Of a stretch of DNA of 14,033 bases, positions 13,489-14,033 are shown in pieces. The notes under the pieces were generated by a model, which worked only from the letters and a program-made list of their open reading frames with translations, was not told the DNA's origin and did not search any database. Numbering within the stretch: position 1 is the first letter of the stretch; the number at the start of each line of letters is the position of its first letter. Position numbers and translations under genes: made by a program. This DNA is from Rickettsiales bacterium (GTDB taxonomy: Bacteria; Pseudomonadota; Alphaproteobacteria; Rickettsiales; UBA3002). Location of the stretch: contig CANEUT010000027.1 of the NCBI GenBank assembly GCA_947441895.1, positions 1 to 14,033 of the forward strand, in the 5' to 3' direction.

Positions 13489-13822
13489 AATCCCCAGCAC
13501 CTGGAGCCGGATTAAACAGCGTTTCGAACTTATTTTCGACGTTTTTGAAGTCATCCGCATCTGCTGGTGCCGGTTTTTTCTTCGTAATCACCGGCCACTG
13601 CATGGCATATTCACGGTTAATCTCCACCCAGGGCAGCAATGCTTCGCTTTCGGGCTTAATGGCATCCACCGGACATTCCGGCTCGCACACCCCACAATCA
13701 ATACATTCATCGGGGTTAATGGCCAGCATGTTTTCGCCCTCATAGAAACAATCGACCGGGCAGACTTCCACACAGTCGGTATATTTGCAGCGCACGCAGG
13801 CATCAGTAACAACGAAGGTCAT
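13487..13822 (-). CDS. fdxA: 7Fe ferredoxin (3Fe-4S plus 4Fe-4S)
   Basis: This is a FdxA-type seven-iron ferredoxin, a soluble low-potential electron carrier. The 111-residue protein begins TFVVTDACVRCKYTDCVEVC and has nine cysteines at 9, 12, 17, 21, 25, 40, 43, 46 and 50, one residue offset from the Azotobacter ferredoxin I pattern. By that pattern Cys9, 17 and 50 hold the [3Fe-4S] cluster and Cys21, 40, 43 and 46 the [4Fe-4S] cluster, leaving 12 and 25 free. The C-terminal extension ends in a Lys/Ala/Pro and Asp-rich stretch, normal for the family. A strong GAGGAG precedes the ATG at 13822. It lies 8 nt after the ccmC-like gene, so the two are probably co-transcribed. Confidence 0.96.
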   Translation of the reverse strand: MTFVVTDACVRCKYTDCVEVCPVDCFYEGENMLAINPDECIDCGVCEPECPVDAIKPESEALLPWVEINREYAMQWPVITKKKPAPADADDFKNVENKFETLFNPAPGAGD

Positions 13823-13830
13823 GGGCTCCT

Positions 13831-14033
13831 CTAAGCGTCAGATTCAATCGCGGCGTTCTTACGCGCGATGCGCTGAATCTGCAAGCGGTGAAGTTTGGTT
13901 TCTTTCAACATGGTGCCAGCCCGTGCCAACACCAGCGCAATAAATAAGGCGCTGAAGGAAGCAATCATCAGCAGCAGCGGCTGCAGCATGCTGGGGTCAA
14001 TACTTGGCCCGCCGGCGCGCAGAATGCTGGCCG
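13831..14033 (-). CDS. ccmC: Heme exporter protein C-like, C-terminal part (5' end outside window)
   Basis: The last 67 codons of a membrane protein run off the window edge and stop with TAG at 13833-13831. The segment SILRAGGPSIDPSMLQPLLL resembles the loop and last transmembrane helix of CcmC, which binds heme in the periplasm and passes it to CcmE for cytochrome c assembly. One hydrophobic helix (LLLMIASFSALFIALVLA) is followed by a basic cytoplasmic end of about 35 residues. CcmC genes are often followed by ccmD; here fdxA follows after 8 nt instead. Identification rests on the short IDPSM motif region, so it is good but not certain. Confidence 0.78.
   Translation of the reverse strand, partial: ASILRAGGPSIDPSMLQPLLLMIASFSALFIALVLARAGTMLKETKLHRLQIQRIARKNAAIESDA

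Overview
The window reads as chromosomal DNA of an alphaproteobacterium, roughly mid-50s percent GC by eye, with tightly packed housekeeping operons. Three gene orders support this: rplS-leuC-leuD-leuB-asd, sdhC-sdhD-sdhA-sdhB, and a FdxA-type ferredoxin next to a CarD/CdnL-family regulator, close to a cytochrome c maturation gene. Intact leucine and aspartate-family genes argue against a strongly reduced intracellular parasite. I would not name a genus.

Layout. Bases 1-252 are the 3' end of rplS, followed by a 73-bp double-hairpin intergenic repeat. Bases 347-5484 are a leucine gene cluster on the plus strand: leuC, a four-helix-bundle (S23/IVS-like) protein with a long charged repetitive tail, an RDD membrane protein, leuD, leuB, and a small exported four-cysteine protein of unknown function. 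leuC and leuD encode the two halves of one enzyme but are separated by two unrelated genes. asd follows at 5577-6614. A minus-strand gene for a Nudix protein with a long unrecognised C-terminal region (6624-7892) separates asd from the sdhCDAB operon (8069-11526), which is preceded by promoter-like sequences. Past sdhB come hairpins, a small minus-strand GIY-YIG-like protein (11691-12083), a strong terminator, and three minus-strand genes: carD with a lysine-rich histone-H1-like N-terminal tail, fdxA, and the 3' end of a ccmC-like gene.

How the genes work together. LeuCD isomerises isopropylmalate and LeuB oxidises it to the leucine precursor. Asd makes aspartate semialdehyde for lysine/diaminopimelate, threonine and methionine. 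SdhCDAB is complex II, linking the TCA cycle to quinone. FdxA is a 7Fe ferredoxin, CcmC handles heme for c-type cytochromes, and CarD tunes RNA polymerase at promoters.

The least ordinary items are the S23-like protein with RPRREYKPRDGG and KPYGDK repeats inside the leu cluster, the CarD protein with a basic N-terminal tail, the Nudix protein with about 340 residues of unassigned sequence, the divergent GIY-YIG protein, and a shared sequence cassette following two unrelated genes. I found no tRNA, rRNA, CRISPR array, transposase or obvious phage gene. No gene-free stretch exceeds 300 bases; the longest is 13193-13486.
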